Shown here one piece after another: positions 27,782 through 35,395 of a stretch of 64,000 bases of DNA; position 1 is the stretch's first letter, and each line of letters starts with the position of its first letter. The position numbers were made by a program, and so were the translations under genes. The notes under the pieces are model-generated. The model did no database searches, was not told the DNA's origin, and worked only from the letters and a program-made list of their open reading frames with translations. Location of the stretch: the NCBI GenBank assembly GCA_947626275.1, contig CANQRL010000003.1:1-64000 (forward strand), given 5' to 3'. The stretch is from an uncultured Bacilli bacterium. Lineage in GTDB: Bacteria > Bacillota_I > Bacilli_A > RF39 > UBA660.

Positions 27782-27976
27782 TTAATAATTGTTGCGTTCT
27801 CTCTTTCGAGTATTTTTAATACCTTCGTTTTTCTTTTCTCTTCTGCGAACCCCTGGTTTCTTATAACCATCTTGACGCTCGCGCGCTTTCTTAAGGAGGC
27901 CATCTCTAGCATTTTTTTGTTTCATGGTGCGTAATGCACTTTCCACATTCCCATTTCTAACTACTACCTTTGACAT
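27782..27976 (-). CDS. rpsU: 30S ribosomal protein S21
   Basis: 64 residues. The start is SKVVVRNGNVESALRTMKQK and the tail is very basic (RRREKKNEGIKNTRKRERNN), as expected for S21, which sits near the anti-Shine-Dalgarno end of 16S rRNA. A strong ribosome site (AAAGGAGGGG) and a sigma-A promoter precede it. Confidence 0.95.
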   Translation of the reverse strand: MSKVVVRNGNVESALRTMKQKNARDGLLKKARERQDGYKKPGVRRREKKNEGIKNTRKRERNNY

Positions 27977-28005
27977 TCATTCCCCTCCTTTCACAAGCTA
28001 ACAGT

Positions 28006-28034
28006 ATTATAGCACCAAACATTTTTGTTTTCAA
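28006..28034 (-). promoter_or_regulatory. rpsU promoter (sigma-A type)
   Basis: TTGAAA and TATAAT on the minus strand are separated by exactly 17 bp, about 30 bp upstream of the ATG. Confidence 0.85.
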
Positions 28035-28115
28035 CAAAAAAAAGACATTTTTTTCAAAAAAAAAGCCCTATTTTCAGCCTTTTTCTCCACTTTTTGACCA
28101 CAAAAAAGGAAATAT

Positions 28116-28274
28116 CTAAAAGAGAATGATATTTCCTAACATTGCATAACGAATAAACGTTCCTAAATATCTACCTAATTCTAGAAAACAAAGGCTTCCT
28201 AAAAGCAAGAAACCAACAAGAAGGATAAATAGAAGAATTGATTTCCAACTACGAAATGTTAATTCACTGAACAT
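28116..28274 (-). CDS. 52-residue membrane protein, candidate bacteriocin immunity factor
   Basis: The ATG at 28274 lies 13 bp inside the end of peptide A, so translation is probably coupled. One long hydrophobic segment (SILLFILLVGFLLLGSLCF) is followed by FLELGRYLGTFIRYA. That second part matches FLEVGRSLGTAIRRF of peptide A at 10 of 13 aligned positions, yet there is no double-glycine leader here. Small membrane proteins at the end of class II bacteriocin operons are usually immunity proteins. A leader-less third peptide is the alternative. I have not seen this resemblance described. Confidence 0.6.
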   Translation of the reverse strand: MFSELTFRSWKSILLFILLVGFLLLGSLCFLELGRYLGTFIRYAMLGNIILF

Positions 28275-28426
28275 ACATTTTTTGAAAAGAATCTTCTAAT
28301 CGCTGTTCCAAGGCTTCTTCCTACTTCTAGAAAAGAATTTACACCTGTAATAACAGCGCTGATGAGAGAGGCGGTAACCGCGCCACCGGTAATATTTTGT
28401 AATTCTTCCTTTTTTAATTCTCGCAT
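28259..28426 (-). CDS. Double-glycine bacteriocin precursor, peptide A
   Basis: 55 residues from ATG 28426; GGAGGA sits 4 bp upstream, which favours this start over ATG 28444. The leader MRELKKEELQNITGG is a classic class II leader (conserved E, L and hydrophobic positions, GG at -2/-1). The 40-residue core is hydrophobic in its first half, has a GRSLG (GxxxG) motif, then a cationic IRRFFSK tail with one Cys. This matches a pore-forming two-peptide bacteriocin component. It would be trimmed and exported by the C39 transporter encoded upstream in the same operon. Confidence 0.82.
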   Translation of the reverse strand: MRELKKEELQNITGGAVTASLISAVITGVNSFLEVGRSLGTAIRRFFSKNVCSVN

Positions 28427-28434
28427 ATTTCCTC

Positions 28435-28575
28435 CTAATGACATTTTAATGGGCGGATGATGCCGTCCAGTACTCCAACTAAGAAGGCTATTCCTATCGT
28501 AACAACTGCTGCTACCCCGATAGAAATTCCCCCTCCCTGAACCGTTTTTAGTTCTGTTTCACTCAGTTCTTTCAT
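28435..28575 (-). CDS. Double-glycine bacteriocin precursor, peptide B
   Basis: 46 residues. The ATG overlaps the stop of the accessory gene (ATGA at 28572-28575). The leader MKELSETELKTVQGG is followed by a 31-residue, very hydrophobic core with GISIG and GVLDG (two GxxxG motifs), ending IIRPLKCH. The paired GG-leader genes with GxxxG motifs fit a class IIb two-peptide system, where both peptides form one membrane pore. The core is short for this class. It has one Cys, like peptide A, so an intermolecular disulfide is conceivable. Confidence 0.82.
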   Translation of the reverse strand: MKELSETELKTVQGGGISIGVAAVVTIGIAFLVGVLDGIIRPLKCH

Positions 28576-29012
28576 AAGTTCATTCCTTTCTTGATAGCGG
28601 ATAATATCCGCTTCATCACCGTTTTCTTTTCTTTCAAAAAAGATAAACGGAATTGGTGATTATTCACTTTCCAGCTTTCTTTTATATCCATCCTTAATTG
28701 AATTTGCCAAAGCGAGATTTCTCCCTCCTCATAGGCAGCCGGTTTTACTTCCACGACCTGATAGGAATAGGACTCCTCACCAATTTTAACCACAGGATGA
28801 GAAATTTCAAAGAAGCTTTTATCAACCATCACCAAAATTTTTCCCTCTTCGTAATATCCAACAAATTCTATTCTCGTCTCAAGAGGATAGAAAGAAAAGA
28901 AAACAAGAAGGAAAAGAAGAAATACCAAATGGATTCCTATAAGGATACTACCCATAGAAGAAGATTGTTTTTTTAAAATCGTATTGGGGTGATAGAGCAA
29001 TTCTTCTTTCAT
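28572..29012 (-). CDS. HlyD-like accessory protein of the bacteriocin exporter (short form)
   Basis: 146 residues. The cytoplasmic N-terminus (EELLYHPNTILKKQSS) precedes one span (about 20-42), then a beta-rich outer part (FVGYYEEGKILVMVDKSFFEI, VKIGEESYSYQVVEV). This resembles the membrane-proximal part of bacteriocin accessory proteins, but the long coiled coil is missing: family members are usually 400 or more residues. The ATGA overlaps on both sides couple it to the transporter and to peptide B. It probably helps the peptides cross the membrane. Confidence 0.7.
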   Translation of the reverse strand: MKEELLYHPNTILKKQSSSMGSILIGIHLVFLLFLLVFFSFYPLETRIEFVGYYEEGKILVMVDKSFFEISHPVVKIGEESYSYQVVEVKPAAYEEGEISLWQIQLRMDIKESWKVNNHQFRLSFLKEKKTVMKRILSAIKKGMNL

Positions 29013-31084
29013 CTCGTAATATCCTCCTTAATTCTTCCCTGTTCTAATCTTACTTTTCGGTCAAATAAATCTAAATTTTCCTCCCGATGAGAAATCACAA
29101 TAATCGTCTTAGTAGGAAACTTCCGAAATAGACGCTTTAAAATACGTCGTTCTAGATTGACATCTAATTGATTTAATCCCTCATCAATAATTAGAATTTG
29201 AAAAGGTCTCATGAGTGTTCTAGCTAGAACGATTCTCTGCCGTTCGCCACCAGATAAATTCATGCCATTTTCCTCAATTAGACGAAGATATCCTAAATTA
29301 TCTTTATTGACGATTTCCTCTAGCTCACAAATAGAGGCAACTTCATTGATTTCTTTTTCCTCCACATTTCTAGATAACCGGATATTTTCCAGTAAGCTTT
29401 CCGTATATAAATACTCTGTTTGATGGATATAACAAATCAGTTTCGTATTATCGTAATCACAAAGATCTTTTCCCCCTATCCGTATTTTGTTACGAGGAAC
29501 TTCATAGTAACCTTTTAAGAGTTTAAATAAAGTACTCTTCCCACTACCGCTCGGACCTAATACCATCACTTTTTCTCCTGCTTTAATAGATAAGTGAACA
29601 TTCTTTAAAATTTCTTGGCTTGGGCGATAAGAAAAAGAGAGATTGAGAAATTGGATGGCATTATTTTCAATAGTAGTGAGAAATCCCCTTTTTTCGTCCT
29701 TATGATCAAAGATAGAAACTCTCTCTAGAGCTTTTTTCGCTTGTTTGGTATCACCATCTAAGTCGATTAATTCATGAACGGGGGTAAAAAAATATAAGGA
29801 TAAATTTTGCATGGTAAGAAGAGTTCCAAAATATAACTCTCCTCTTCTTACTAATAAGCAGCCTAAAAAGAGTAATAAAAGAGTACTTATCTCCTCACAT
29901 AATTGCTTTCCAAAATTTTCTAACGTCAGTAACTTTTCCAAATCGTGAAGTTTCATTAAAAAACGAGTTCTGCCATTAGACCATTTCTTTTTAAAATAAG
30001 ATTCTAACGAAATTCCTTTCACTGTCTCAAAGGATTGAATTCCTTCAATTTCTACTGTTGATAATGCCGCTTGTTCTTGCTGGCAGTTTGCTATTTTCTC
30101 TTCTAAGGGGGATGCGAAAAATTTTAAAATTAATAGTTGTAAGATAAAAAATAACAGAATCATAATAGAAATTGTCGCATTCATCAAGTAAAGAATGAAA
30201 AAAGTAACCAGCATAAGAGGAATATCAATCATTAAAACGATAATCCACTTAGACAGTGCCTTTTTGACATCTTCTAATGCTTGAATTCTCGATAGTACAT
30301 CTCCAGATGGGTGATTATGATAATAACGATAGGAAAGTGATAAAACCTTTTCAAAAATATCCATAGATAGTTGAATATCCACCATTTTTTCTATCCATAA
30401 AAACAATCGATTGCGAAAAAACTCTAATAACGCTTTCAGAAAAGAGCAGGAGGCAAAAAAGCCAAAGAGAAAGAGAAAATAAAGTTCTTCTTTTTTCGCA
30501 TCAATTCCCTTTAACATCCATTCACTGTAAAAAGAACTTACAATCGCATAGAGTAGAATAAGAAGGGACATTATGAAACATCTCCATAAAATAGGTTTAC
30601 AAAGGCTTAAAAAAGAGATTAATTCTTTGGCGTGAAAGCTCTTCTCATTTAAAGGTGTCAGAGGTTTTAAAGGATAAAGAGTAATGATGTTACCCGTAAA
30701 AATAGTACGAAAAATGTCAACGCTCATCTTCATAATTTTATTAGCAGGATCGGCAACAAGAATTTGATTTTTCTTCTTATCTATTTCATAAATGACAACA
30801 AAATGAGCATAGGATTGGTTCAAAGCCACATGAGCAATACAGGGTAGTAAAACCTTCTCCTCTAATAAGTCTTCTACCCGGCAATGAATTCCTTTGGCAT
30901 CAAACCCTAAACTTTTCATACCTTCTACCATATCATAGGCGTTAGTTCCGTTACGGTCTAAATGAAATAAGTCTTCAATATCTTCTGAATTCATATAGCC
31001 ACCATAGTAATTTAGAATCATAGCGAAACAGGCAACGCCACAGTCTTTTAATTCCTCTTGTTCAACAAATGGATATTTTTTCGT
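29009..31084 (-). CDS. C39 peptidase-containing bacteriocin ABC transporter, apparent ACG start
   Basis: 691 residues if started at ACG 31084, 7 bp after GGAGG. The first ATG (31021) would cut off the catalytic cysteine. Between the TAG at 31097-31099 and that ATG the frame reads KKYPFVEQEELKDCGVACFA, the normal C39 opening, and holds no ATG, GTG or TTG. Catalytic residues: Cys15 (DCG), His94 (AHFVV), Asp112 (ADP). A membrane domain follows (about 145-420), then an NBD with GPSGSGKST, LSGGERQR and LIIDEG. It removes double-glycine leaders and exports the peptides. The operon continues 29012 to 28116. Confidence 0.88.
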   Translation of the reverse strand, partial: TKKYPFVEQEELKDCGVACFAMILNYYGGYMNSEDIEDLFHLDRNGTNAYDMVEGMKSLGFDAKGIHCRVEDLLEEKVLLPCIAHVALNQSYAHFVVIYEIDKKKNQILVADPANKIMKMSVDIFRTIFTGNIITLYPLKPLTPLNEKSFHAKELISFLSLCKPILWRCFIMSLLILLYAIVSSFYSEWMLKGIDAKKEELYFLFLFGFFASCSFLKALLEFFRNRLFLWIEKMVDIQLSMDIFEKVLSLSYRYYHNHPSGDVLSRIQALEDVKKALSKWIIVLMIDIPLMLVTFFILYLMNATISIMILLFFILQLLILKFFASPLEEKIANCQQEQAALSTVEIEGIQSFETVKGISLESYFKKKWSNGRTRFLMKLHDLEKLLTLENFGKQLCEEISTLLLLFLGCLLVRRGELYFGTLLTMQNLSLYFFTPVHELIDLDGDTKQAKKALERVSIFDHKDEKRGFLTTIENNAIQFLNLSFSYRPSQEILKNVHLSIKAGEKVMVLGPSGSGKSTLFKLLKGYYEVPRNKIRIGGKDLCDYDNTKLICYIHQTEYLYTESLLENIRLSRNVEEKEINEVASICELEEIVNKDNLGYLRLIEENGMNLSGGERQRIVLARTLMRPFQILIIDEGLNQLDVNLERRILKRLFRKFPTKTIIVISHREENLDLFDRKVRLEQGRIKEDITR

Positions 31085-31151
31085 TTTATCACCTCCCTAC
31101 TGAATGATTATTGAAAATGTTTCTATTTCCTTCTTCTTTTCAAAAGAAAAT

Positions 31152-31178
31152 AAAAAAAAAGATTCCTAAACGGAATCT
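31152..31178 (-). terminator. Terminator of the U32 peptidase gene
   Basis: AGATTCC and GGAATCT flank GTTTA and are followed by nine Ts on the minus strand. The gene stop lies in the loop. It separates the U32 gene from the bacteriocin operon, whose promoter must lie in 31100-31150 (a weak TTGAAA is at 31139-31144). Confidence 0.85.
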
Positions 31179-33325
31179 CTTAAACAGTGAATACCCATTT
31201 GATAATACTTTTCACGGTTATCTACTTCTTTATTTTGATAGTGATAAATATAGAGTAATCCATCCTTTTCCTGAACTGGAAAACGATTCTGATATTTATC
31301 TAAAAGATAGGCATCTTTGGATAAATGATATTTTTTAAGAAGATTATATTTACTAATCATCGCCTCAATTTTACCAGATACAATCATTTCTAGATTAGGA
31401 GTGGCATGGTAGCGAATGCGATAAGCTTCTATTAGTTTTTCTATTTGAGCATCATTTAATTCGTAGGAAAGAGTTACTCTTCTCACTCCTAAAGCGTGAA
31501 GAAAAGCAACACTATAAGAGTTTACCACATTCAAAGAAAAGTCGGATACTACATTTGGATAACGATGAATACTTCCCAATTCTCCAACCAATAATGGTTT
31601 GGTTTGATCTTCTAAATGTTCCTGAACTCTTGGTAACTTGACAACAACTCTTTCATCCCCCAAGTCCTGTAGCGACCTATCCACATAGATTTCATCGTAT
31701 TCTTGAGAGGCAATTTCGTGATATTGCTCTAATGTTTCTACATAGATTGTACGTTTTTTCTCATAAGGAAAATCAGGAACGACTCTTCGATAAATTCCCT
31801 TTTCCATCGGCTTAGCATACAGTCTTTTTTGCGTTAAAGCTTCAATAACAGAGCGTCTTAAGGAATTCATTTTTTGAAGAGGAATAAAAATGTTATCATC
31901 GACTTCACAGGTAAGATCTTTAAGAGCAAAAACGGTTCCTCCTAAACGGCTAATCTGTTCTTTTACGTTTTCTATCGTAAGAGGAGCAGACTTTCCTTGT
32001 TCGACCACAAAATCGCTTTCCAAAGTAACTTCGTTTTTATCATCCCGAAGCGTTAGTTTTAATGGACTTCCAATTCTAGCTGTAACCGTTCCAGTTAGAA
32101 AGACCTTGCGCGATTCTGAAGCGATGGCATCGGATAATTGCTCTAATTGAACAGAATCGGTCGTCTTAAGAACCAAAGATCCTACTTCTGCCGTCTCCTG
32201 ATAAGGAATACGTACAATGGTGCCGGATGCCGCATCTACTACTCTTTCTTTATTGACATAAATCGCATCCACCATTTTTCCAAAATCTTCAATCGCTCCT
32301 ACAATGCGAATCCCATCGTGTACGTGTAATTCTTCATTTAATTTAATCTCTAACATCGTATTAGTCTTTCCTACCACTACCCCAATCGGAATTCCCATGT
32401 GATTTGGGCGGAACTCATTCGTAAAAGAATCATTCTCCTCATGAAATAGAAAGCCCTTTGTAAACCCACGATTAAAGATTTTCTTCATTCCTTCAAACTC
32501 TTCTTTGGATACACTAACAAATCCTTTTTCAAAATAGGAATCAATCGCTTTTCGATAAAGGGAGGTAATGAGATAAACATATTCAGGACGTTTCATTCTT
32601 CCCTCTATCTTAAAACTGTCAGCCCCACTTTGAATGAGTTCTGGTAAATGCTTTAAAGTATTTAAATCTTTGGTACTTAATAGATATTGATCTTCATTTT
32701 GCTTCTTGCCATCACTATATAAATCATAAGGTTGTCGACAACATTGTGCACAAGTTCCTCGGTTTCCACTTCGACCACCAATCAAACTGCTCATCAAACA
32801 TTCCCCAGAATAACAAACACACAAAGCACCATGAACAAAAATTTCAATTTCTACATTTGTCTTTTGTTTAATCTCGGTAACTAATTCAATCGGTGTTTCT
32901 CTTGCCAAAACGGCTCTTTGAATTCCTAAGCTCTCTAGTAATTGCACTCCCTCTAAGTTATGAATGTGCATTTGCGTAGAAGCATGAATTTCTAAAGAAG
33001 GATAGCTTTGGTGTAATAAATCCATCATACCGATATCTTGCACAATCACTGCATCAACAGAAATGGATTGCAAAAACTCTACATATTTTAAAAAGTTTTT
33101 AACTTCTGCTTCATAGATTAATGTATTAATCGTAACATATACTTTAATCCCATATAGATGGCAAATCTTAACTGCTTCTTTCAATTCCTCTTCACTGAAA
33201 TTAGCAGCAAAACTGCGAGCTCCATAAAGTTGACCGGATAAGTAAACGGCATCACATCCCCCTTCGATTGCAGCGCGTAAACTTTCCATATTCCCAGCAG
33301 GAGCTAATAACTCTGGTTTTTTCAT
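31166..33325 (-). CDS. U32 family peptidase / tRNA hydroxylation-type protein
   Basis: 719 residues. The N-terminal TIM-barrel is typical of U32 (ELLAPAGNMESLRAAIEGGC, then DAVYLSG). The Fe-S cysteines are in GRSGNRGTCAQCCRQPYDL, and the signature FKIEGRMKRPEYVY is present. A C-terminal DUF3656-like half follows (about 380-719). U32 proteins include the TrhP/RlhA group acting on RNA as well as putative collagenases; long two-domain forms like this are mostly uncharacterised. Confidence 0.88.
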   Translation of the reverse strand: MKKPELLAPAGNMESLRAAIEGGCDAVYLSGQLYGARSFAANFSEEELKEAVKICHLYGIKVYVTINTLIYEAEVKNFLKYVEFLQSISVDAVIVQDIGMMDLLHQSYPSLEIHASTQMHIHNLEGVQLLESLGIQRAVLARETPIELVTEIKQKTNVEIEIFVHGALCVCYSGECLMSSLIGGRSGNRGTCAQCCRQPYDLYSDGKKQNEDQYLLSTKDLNTLKHLPELIQSGADSFKIEGRMKRPEYVYLITSLYRKAIDSYFEKGFVSVSKEEFEGMKKIFNRGFTKGFLFHEENDSFTNEFRPNHMGIPIGVVVGKTNTMLEIKLNEELHVHDGIRIVGAIEDFGKMVDAIYVNKERVVDAASGTIVRIPYQETAEVGSLVLKTTDSVQLEQLSDAIASESRKVFLTGTVTARIGSPLKLTLRDDKNEVTLESDFVVEQGKSAPLTIENVKEQISRLGGTVFALKDLTCEVDDNIFIPLQKMNSLRRSVIEALTQKRLYAKPMEKGIYRRVVPDFPYEKKRTIYVETLEQYHEIASQEYDEIYVDRSLQDLGDERVVVKLPRVQEHLEDQTKPLLVGELGSIHRYPNVVSDFSLNVVNSYSVAFLHALGVRRVTLSYELNDAQIEKLIEAYRIRYHATPNLEMIVSGKIEAMISKYNLLKKYHLSKDAYLLDKYQNRFPVQEKDGLLYIYHYQNKEVDNREKYYQMGIHCLRDSV

Positions 33326-33394
33326 ACTATCACCAACATTACCTTTACTACATAAGATATTATATAAAAAAAAAGAAGATTTGAAAATACCTTC

Positions 33395-34219
33395 TTAATC
33401 CTCTTTTAATTGAAAAGAAACATTTACTAGTTCATAACCATGTGCTTTCACATAAGAAATAAGGTTGGGAAGTTCCTTTAGAAATTGAGAGTTGACGTCA
33501 TAGACTAAAATCGCTCCTGGCTTTAAAACACTTTTCGTTTCTTTCAAAGGATTTTTCGTAATTCTTTGTAGAGGAGCGATAGAAGAATAGGAATACTTCT
33601 GGCAGAGATTCAAAAATTCTTGCTTCTGATCCGGATTATAACAAACAAAAGAACTTTGATGATAAGTAGATAACTTTTGTCGGAGTGTTAAAAATTCAGC
33701 TTCACTACTTTCTTTTAGTAGAAATTCACTACCGGAACGAATCAGCGAAGAAATGGCTTTCTCATTTTTCGTAAACTCTTCTTCCGTTAAAACGTAAGAA
33801 ATCTTCTCCTCTCCTACCTTATCTAATAAAGAAGATAAATCCTTTCCATTGAGAAGAAAAACCAAACTAACCACTCTTCGTGACGGGTTTCCACTAATGA
33901 CGTATTTATCTAAATTTTTTTCCAAATTCACATTTGGCTTTTGAGTATCCCAAACGAGATAATTCTCATCATATGTCCCTAACTCTTTCATCTTTTGATA
34001 ACTTTTTTCCACATTGACAGTCTTTTGGGGAAGTCCTGGAATAATATATTGATTGGTAATAACCGCATCCATTCCCTCTTCCTTATACTCCTCTTGATGG
34101 GCTTTAATTTGAATCATAATTTCATCCACTTCTTCTACTACCGTTGCCGTCTTTTCTGTTAAAAAAAAGCTGAAACATACCAAGCTAGCCAGTCCTAAAT
34201 ATTCAAAAATCTTTTTCAT
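33395..34219 (-). CDS. Secreted polysaccharide-deacetylase-like protein lacking catalytic motifs
   Basis: 274 residues with a signal anchor (FEYLGLASLVCFSFFLT). The order VSLVFLLNGKDLSSLLD, ISYVLTEEEF, GAILVYDVNSQFLKELPNLI and HGYELVNVS follows a NodB-type fold in outline. However, the metal-binding HxxxH and the TFDD motif are not present, so it is probably not an active deacetylase. It may be a degenerate PdaB-like sporulation protein. It faces away from the 34328 coat-like gene. Confidence 0.55.
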   Translation of the reverse strand: MKKIFEYLGLASLVCFSFFLTEKTATVVEEVDEIMIQIKAHQEEYKEEGMDAVITNQYIIPGLPQKTVNVEKSYQKMKELGTYDENYLVWDTQKPNVNLEKNLDKYVISGNPSRRVVSLVFLLNGKDLSSLLDKVGEEKISYVLTEEEFTKNEKAISSLIRSGSEFLLKESSEAEFLTLRQKLSTYHQSSFVCYNPDQKQEFLNLCQKYSYSSIAPLQRITKNPLKETKSVLKPGAILVYDVNSQFLKELPNLISYVKAHGYELVNVSFQLKED

Positions 34220-34281
34220 ATACCACCTATACTAAACTATATGAAAGAGGACGGATTTTTTTCCGGATTTCAAAACTTTTC

Positions 34282-34308
34282 ACCTCTCAAAAGTAGTTGC
34301 ATATCCTA
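34282..34308 (+). promoter_or_regulatory. Sigma-K-like promoter of the Gly/Tyr-rich gene
   Basis: ACC, 15 bp, then CATATCCTA, fitting the late mother-cell pattern AC plus about 16 bp plus CATAnnnTA. The same arrangement precedes the GerE-like gene at 51389-51415. Confidence 0.55.
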
Positions 34309-34327
34309 ACATTGAAAGGAGAAAACT

Positions 34328-34567
34328 ATGTTTCAACAAAGTGGCAGAGCCTTTCTAGGAAATCCTAGAAGTGGAAATTACGGAAATTATGGATATGCCA
34401 ATAATGATAGAGTTGGCTTTTTAGGTCCATTTCTATTAGGGGGAATTACAGGAGGGTTAGTAGCTCCGTTCTTCTATGGCGGTGGTGGATATGGCTATAA
34501 TCAACCATATTATACGAATAACTACTATTATCCACCCTATTCCTATTATGGATATCGTCCTTATTAA
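34328..34567 (+). CDS. Small Gly/Tyr-rich protein, spore-coat-like
   Basis: 79 residues after GAAAGGAG. The composition is extreme: Tyr, Gly, Asn and Pro dominate, ending YYYPPYSYYGYRPY. A short hydrophobic Gly stretch (FLGPFLLGGITGGLVAP) lies in the middle. There is no signal peptide. Similar Tyr/Gly-rich small proteins are cross-linked coat components in spore formers. The sigma-K-like promoter in front supports this, but homology is unproven. Confidence 0.65.
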   Translation: MFQQSGRAFLGNPRSGNYGNYGYANNDRVGFLGPFLLGGITGGLVAPFFYGGGGYGYNQPYYTNNYYYPPYSYYGYRPY

Positions 34568-34624
34568 TTAAAAAGAATTTCTCACAAAATTCTTTCTTTA
34601 TGCTATAATGAGTATGGTGATACT

Positions 34625-35260
34625 ATGGCTTCAGCAATCATACATATTTGTGTAGCAAAAAAAATAAATGAAAAATTACAAGTTGAGGAAAAACCATTTC
34701 TACTGGGATCAATCGCTCCAGATATCAGTAAACAGATTGGAGAGGCAAGAGAAAAATCACATTTTTTAACGTCTCTTAAATCAGATGTTCCTGACATTAG
34801 AGCTTTTTTAGACAAATATCAAAATTCTTTAAATAATCCTTTTTTATTGGGTTATTTTGTCCATCTTTATACTGACAAAATATGGTTTGATGAGTTTATG
34901 AGAGAACGACTCCTTCATCACTCTATCCATCTTCTAGATGGAACTACGGTAAATCTACCGCCCGATGAAATCAGGGAAATCATTTATAATGATTACACCA
35001 ATATCAATGTCGATTTAATTGACGAATATGACTTGGATTTGTCATTATTCTATGAAGATTTTCCTCTTCCCAATGTGGAAATGGATGAAATTCCCGTTTC
35101 TAAATTACCCATTTTAATTGATAAAATGAGTATTATCATTGAAAACAGTAAAAAGACGAAGGGTTATGTATTCGACATGCCAATCATCATTGAATTTATT
35201 GAATATGCGACCACTAAGATTCTTCACAAAATCGAAGAATACCAAATTGAATACCATTAA
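34625..35260 (+). CDS. Zinc-dependent phospholipase C / HD-like hydrolase family protein
   Basis: 211 residues. Likely metal ligands are His in ASAIIHICVAK, Asp in GSIAPDISK, His in EKSHFLT and the His-Asp pair in GYFVHLYTDKIWFDE, as in the zinc-dependent phospholipase C-like family. There is no signal peptide, so it acts in the cytosol and the substrate is unlikely to be an outer phospholipid. It lies alone before mgtE. Confidence 0.7.
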   Translation: MASAIIHICVAKKINEKLQVEEKPFLLGSIAPDISKQIGEAREKSHFLTSLKSDVPDIRAFLDKYQNSLNNPFLLGYFVHLYTDKIWFDEFMRERLLHHSIHLLDGTTVNLPPDEIREIIYNDYTNINVDLIDEYDLDLSLFYEDFPLPNVEMDEIPVSKLPILIDKMSIIIENSKKTKGYVFDMPIIIEFIEYATTKILHKIEEYQIEYH

Positions 35261-35362
35261 TCTTTCCAAAGTAGAGATTCTCTACTTTTCTTTTCGTAAT
35301 ATAAACTTTTTGTCTATGCTTAGACTTTTGCTTAACGTTTTGTATACATTTTAAAAAGAATG

Positions 35363-35371
35363 TGTTATAAT
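35363..35371 (+). promoter_or_regulatory. mgtE promoter, extended -10
   Basis: TGTTATAAT lies 25 bp before the start with only a weak -35. The 135-bp leader is too short for a typical Mg-sensing riboswitch. Confidence 0.55.
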
Positions 35372-35395
35372 GAACAAACTAAGGAGGTGTTCTAG

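Noticed and set aside
27727-27912. 61-aa ORF overlapping rpsU in another frame
   Set aside because: Shadow of rpsU, which has a full S21 match, a ribosome site and a promoter.
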